Source of the DNA: Perilla frutescens
Taxonomy: Eukaryota > Streptophyta > Magnoliopsida > Lamiales > Lamiaceae
Assembly: GCA_026008535.1 (NCBI GenBank)
Contig: BRKX01000006.1
Span: forward strand, 49,340,664-49,404,663
DNA length: 64,000 bases
Direction: 5' to 3'
In this document: positions 59,778 to 64,000 of the stretch, piece by piece
Numbering within the stretch: position 1 is the first letter of the stretch
How the letters are laid out: each line of letters opens with the position of its first letter
Notes under the pieces: generated by a model
Told to the model about the DNA's origin: nothing
What the model saw: only the letters and a program-made list of their open reading frames with translations
Database searches by the model: none
Program-made: the position numbers and the translations under genes

Positions 59778-60660
59778 TTAGCAATGAAGTAGCCAAAAAG
59801 TATCCTCCATTTTATTCTTCAATCTCATCTTGACAAGCTTCATAGATGAAAAAGCTCGTTCTGTTGTTGCAGTAGAAACTGGAAGTATTAAAATAAGTAT
59901 AACTAGTCTATCCACAAGATTGTAGTCCTTTGCTTTTTTCCATCTTTGATAAAAGTTGGCACAACTCTGCAAGACTTGATAAATTCTGAAACATTTTATT
60001 GCCTTGAATATCAAGTAGTTAAAGCTTAAGCTGATATTTTCTATGTGACTTTTCATGATCTATGAAATCAGCAAGATAAAACTTCTCTACAAGTTTGAAA
60101 ATATCACCAATGTTAAATGATTTGTATCCATGTCTCAAATCCAAGACCGGGCTGAATCTGAGCAACTCCACTGCATTTTCATCAAATTGTATATCCATTT
60201 CTTGCAACATAACATCAATTGTATCAGTGAATATATCAAAACGATAATGATGATCATATGTAACATGTTTTCTTGTATGTAATCGACCTCTACTGGATCT
60301 AAGAGTAGAGATCATGTCCGAATATCTATCTCATGTTTCTCACATAACCTATTCATTTTCTCAAACAATTTGTCTAATACATTCTCTCTGAATCAGCTAA
60401 TAAGTGTTTTGTGCTTATAGCAATATCTATTTCATTTAGAAAATATCCTGAGACTTTGCATTGTAGAGCTCTACAAAGATCATCCATCATTTCCAATAAT
60501 TCGATCATAAAATGCAATATGAACACAAACTTAAATGACATCATCACATCATAAGATTCATCTCTAGTGGAAACATTGTTTTTATCTTTGATTATTTCTT
60601 TTAAAACCTTAAGAATGGGATCATATAAATCAAACAAACTTCAAAGAGATGTGAGAGCCA
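59778..60660 (-). pseudogene. Second hAT-type transposase fragment (TTF-finger group), decayed
   Basis: Three frames cover the C-terminal half: 60637-60374 (LYDPILKVLKEIIKDKNNVS), 60315-60019 (RGRLHTRKHVTYDHHYRFDI) and 60056-59778. The last holds the dimerisation motif LPVSTATTERAFSSMKLVK and RLKNKMEDTFW. These motifs are typical of TTF-type zinc-finger hAT proteins, a different branch from the neighbour at 56310-58440. The N-terminal part is absent or beyond recognition. Confidence 0.78.
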
Positions 60661-61612
60661 CATCATGTATCCCCCGGTCATTCTACATTCACAACTTGAT
60701 TTTTGTCATTTCCAGTTTCAAGTTCATCAATAGAAGTCAATTCTTTATTTCGAAGAGTCTGGGCAATTTGTAGTTGATCATGGTGTATTGATCATGGCGT
60801 TTGTGTAACGCCCCAATTTTACTCTCCATAAAATTGAAACATTAACCATGCCATTTTACTAAATTAAAGAAAATAAATTCCAAACCATAGAAATTTCAGA
60901 GTTCAAAATTATAACAGAAACTATCACATTACAATAATCTAAATTTTTATTAAAAACTTTATTCTTCCACGAGACCATGACCACCACTGCATTTTATTCG
61001 CTACACATCACCCGAGCCTCCATCTGGAAAAGGAAAGTTTTGGGGTGAGTATTTTTAAACTCAGTGGGGAGTATCCAATTATCCGAACTATATAAAATTA
61101 AACGAGAAAATGTGAATATTTAAAGATATTCAGTTCATAGACCAAACTATAACCCGTCGGCCCTCCTGTGTAGCCCATAGGCTCTGCTCTATTTAGCCCG
61201 AAGGTCTATGCTATGTCGTGACATCATATAGATATAGTTCGATAATAATATAGAGAGAGTATAATAGGGACATGATCCACATAAAATCCCATCTTCACCT
61301 TGACTTTGAAATTAATTGAATAAGTCCTTGCACGCTTTGCCTAAAAATAACTATCTTAAATTAACATATATATGCAAGCAACAATGCTCGAGACTAATAT
61401 ATGATGCATGCATAAAATCCTAACCCATTATTAATCTAAGAATGCATGATTTTTAACAAAAGAAACATGATCGAATTTTTTATAATCAAATTGCTAATCC
61501 ATACGTAAATATGCATGTATATATAATATATATGGAGAGAGAAATGACAATTTTGGAAGTTAAATTGTTTGCTAAAGCATACTATATGGCCCAACACTTT
61601 TCATCAATTAAA

Positions 61613-62819
61613 TGTTGTATCGTTTAACCTTGCTGGAATTACAAAGGAAGTGCAGAAAAGTAGAAGTGTGGAGGAACAAACAATTACAATATATTTAACT
61701 GAAATGAAATAAAGTGAAGAACCGATGTGCAGATTCTGGTTTCGGCAAGCCGAGTCGAGGGGACCTCTCTCCGCAAGACAAATACGCCCCGGCTAGTGCT
61801 CACGGTTCGGCGGTTGTCTTTCAAAGATGAAACGGCTTCGTCCTTCCGGCAGTAGCACCACAAGTCCGGCAAGGCTCCGGCGAACTAGATAATGTAGAGA
61901 ACTAAGAGGCAGTAGACTCGAAGAGAACTTTGTATGCAAGCAATATGATTGTGCAGAATGTAGCATTTGGATCCATGCAGGATGTCCTATTTATAGGCAC
62001 ATCTCCACTGCAGGGGACAGCTAGGGTTTGAGGGCATTCAAACCTGGTGTTGTAACCCCCCTGGAGTTATAGCTCTGCCATTAAGCCCTCCAGGAGTTAC
62101 CTTCTGCAAATCCCGACAGGTGTCCCTTGTCGGCTCGGATCCCAACACGTGTTCAAGGGCAGCTGCAGACTTTGACTCCTGACAGGAGTTACTTTCGGTT
62201 ACTGTCCAGCCCACTAACTCCACCAGCTCCAGATGGCAGTTACCTGAGGCTCCACCAGCTCCAGGTGTTGAAGGCTCTTAACTCATGGGTACGCCCAAAG
62301 TCCACCCAAAGTCCAATTGCCAAGATCCAAGTCCGAGGACGAGACCAGACGAGACGAGCCGGGCAAGGGCAAGGGCAAGGGCAAGGGCACGGGCACCGGG
62401 CACCGGGCACGGGCACGGGCACGGGCTCGGGCTCGGGCTCGGGCACGGGCACGAGCGGGCACGCGCGTGTGTGCGCGTGTGGGCTCATGGCCCACATCCT
62501 TGTGCACTCGATTATTCCACTTAAGTGTTAATACACTTAAATACACTTCTTAATTTGATTAAGAAATCAATGTGGGATTATTTAATGTGTCTTAAACACA
62601 TTATCCCACACACCATAAATGCCCAATCGTGTGACCAACTTTAACCATTTATTTCTCACTCACCGAAAATCGGATTTGAGCAAATAAAAATACTACGATT
62701 ATCTACTCACGACATAGAGCAATCGTACGGTATTTAATTCCTCCAAAATTAAATATCCCGGTCACGAGAAATCGGATAAAATGAGTCACACTCACTTTAT
62801 TAAATCCTATTTTCCAACA
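61613..62819. mobile_element. Solo LTR inserted in the preceding LTR
   Basis: 1207 bp from TGTTGTATCG to TTTTCCAACA, with TGTTG/CAACA inverted ends and a 5-bp duplication TTAAA on both sides (61608-61612 and 62820-62824). No coding region, PBS or second LTR is inside, so it fits a solo LTR left by recombination. It carries the G-rich array at 62361-62460. Confidence 0.65.
62361..62460 (+). repeat. G-rich hexamer array (GGGCAA/GGGCAC/GGGCTC)
   Basis: About 17 hexamers in blocks of variants GGGCAA, GGGCAC and GGGCTC, followed by a GCGTGT-rich stretch. More than four GGG runs with short loops on the plus strand could form a G-quadruplex. The long open frames in several phases here are artefacts of the repeat. 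Confidence 0.85.
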
Positions 62820-63573
62820 TTAAACCCAAGCCCAAAACTCTTTTAACTACTAAAAAACCCATCTGCAACATCAATCTTTGTTTTTTAATCAGCAAACACA
62901 ACTATCAACTCATCCACGCTGATTCACGCAGACCACCCCCAACAATACTTCTATCTCGTCTTTCTCCTCTGCTCACATAACTTAGCTGCAGCCGCCCCTC
63001 TGTTCAACCGCCATAGCAGCACCATGGTGTCACCGTCGCGGCCATGAACCGTGTTAAAACATCACCATCTCTGGACGACAGCTTCAAGTCGAGACCAACA
63101 TCTCATCATCGATCATCGACAACCCCCATTCTCATGACACTACCGAAACAAATAATATGCTATGCAAAACCCATGCATGAAAACAAGAAAAAGAGAAACA
63201 AAGAATGAACTATACCTGGAATGAACTAAAAGGGGAAACTCAAGCTCACGATCTATCTCTCTTTTGGTCTCAGATATGTAGCAATTTTTGATTTCGTGGC
63301 CAACGATAAGGAGATTTGATAAGATCAAATGGTGACATGGTTTAGAGAGTTTGACTATCGAGATATCTCTACTGATTTCGTGGAAAAAAGAAAAGAAGAG
63401 AAGAAGAAAATAAATTAATTGTTTGTACTTTTGGTTTACTTATACTTGGGCTTAAAGGTTTCGGCTCAAAGAAATTTGTTTGGGCTTTAGAACTTGTCTA
63501 AAATATTAACTGGGCTTCTATGCTATAAAATCATGACAATAATAATATTATATGATGCAAATGTATAAAAATA

Positions 63574-63575
<2 letters not shown>

Positions 63576-63606
<31 letters not shown>
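63576..63606. repeat. (TA)n microsatellite
   Basis: About 15 TA units near the right end of the B-related LTR. Confidence 0.85.
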
Positions 63607-63608
<2 letters not shown>

Positions 63609-63615
63609 TGCTACA

Positions 63616-64000
63616 TGCCTAATTATTAATTAAAAATTTCTTAGTCGTATTCGAAAAAATATTATTTATAATACTAAAAATATTAGTATTTATATTTCAC
63701 AAAAAAAAAAAAGATTGACATTTTTGTAATAATATGATCCGATAATATGGATGAGTAAAAAAGTGACACTTTGTACTAATACTGAATTAACACTTAAAAT
63801 AATGCGAGATCCGAGTCAGATAAGAGGATTCATCTAATGAATTGAGATCCAAACATCTTATATGTCCTTGTTTACTTTGATGGATGAACGTGAATTAATA
63901 AATTATCCTATGTTGATTTTGCATCATATTAAAATGATGGATAACTGAATATCGTGATAAAATGAGCTATGAAGAAATGAGCAAGGAATTGGAGTAAATT
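63616..64000. other. AT-rich right edge of the window
   Basis: No feature seen. Confidence 0.4.

Larger units (their letters stand above)
60804..63615 (-). repeat. LTR related to that of element B, split by another insertion
   Basis: It begins TGTAACGCCCC and probably ends CTACA at 63615. Removing the nested 1207-bp insertion and one TTAAA copy leaves about 1600 bp, close to the B LTR length. It shares phrases such as ttttggggtgagta followed by actcagtggtgac-like sequence, and a TA microsatellite. No PBS flanks its left side and no matching target duplication was found, so it may be a solo or truncated LTR. Confidence 0.55.

Noticed and set aside
62127..62553. Long frames on both strands rich in Gly, Arg, Ala or Pro
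   Set aside because: Produced by the GGGCAN hexamer array, which is open in all frames; not a gene.

Overview
This is nuclear DNA from a flowering plant, most likely a eudicot. It is AT-rich, contains nested LTR retrotransposons, Stowaway-like MITEs and hAT and PIF/Harbinger fragments, and has one long intronless receptor-kinase gene of the plant CRINKLY4-related family. Nothing prokaryotic is present. All identifications come from reading the sequence and from family knowledge; no search was run.

Layout. 1-4.8 kb: remains of LTR retrotransposons, including a 3.1-kb LTR on the minus strand. 5.4-6.4 kb: a non-autonomous inverted-repeat element. 8.75-9.0 kb: a MITE. 9.4-25.5 kb: an unusual block described below. 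25.6-25.9 kb: a second MITE. 26.76-42.68 kb: Ty3/gypsy element A, with a younger chromovirus-like Ty3/gypsy element B inserted in its gag. Both have two LTRs and exact 5-bp target duplications, and A appears to have landed in a short host exon. 43.3-48.5 kb: gene-poor. 48.5-50.95 kb: the CCR3/CCR4-like kinase, preceded by an upstream ORF whose stop overlaps the main start. 51-55.6 kb: gene-poor, with a PIF/Harbinger-type remnant. 55.7-60.7 kb: two decayed hAT transposases. 60.8-63.6 kb: an LTR related to that of B, carrying a solo LTR with a G-rich hexamer array.

The block at 9.4-25.5 kb is the most interesting part. It contains (i) a FAR1/MULE-type transposase-like gene with one in-frame stop; (ii) four paralogous, apparently Pol III-transcribed non-coding RNA genes, all on the minus strand. 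Each has a plant USE, a TATA box exactly 24 bp away, a start G at a fixed distance and a T-run terminator about 120-132 nt later. The block also holds (iii) three tandem three-exon genes for charged proteins of about 110 aa, (iv) a Myb/SANT-like gene, (v) a basic protein ending in a SUMO-interacting-like motif, and (vi) a 2-kb satellite with a palindromic core. Similar inverted sequences of about 30 bp lie at its two ends. One hypothesis is a single 16-kb transposon-like unit with cargo; the alternative is a locally duplicated host cluster between two unrelated transposon ends.

How the genes might work together: the protein genes look nuclear (DNA-binding, basic or coiled-coil) and are interleaved with the small RNA genes. 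A conserved telo-box-like segment recurs upstream of the three tandem genes and the Myb-like gene, which suggests shared regulation or duplication as a unit. The RNAs match none of U6, U3, U6atac, 7SL or the telomerase RNA template as far as I can tell by eye, and their function is unknown.
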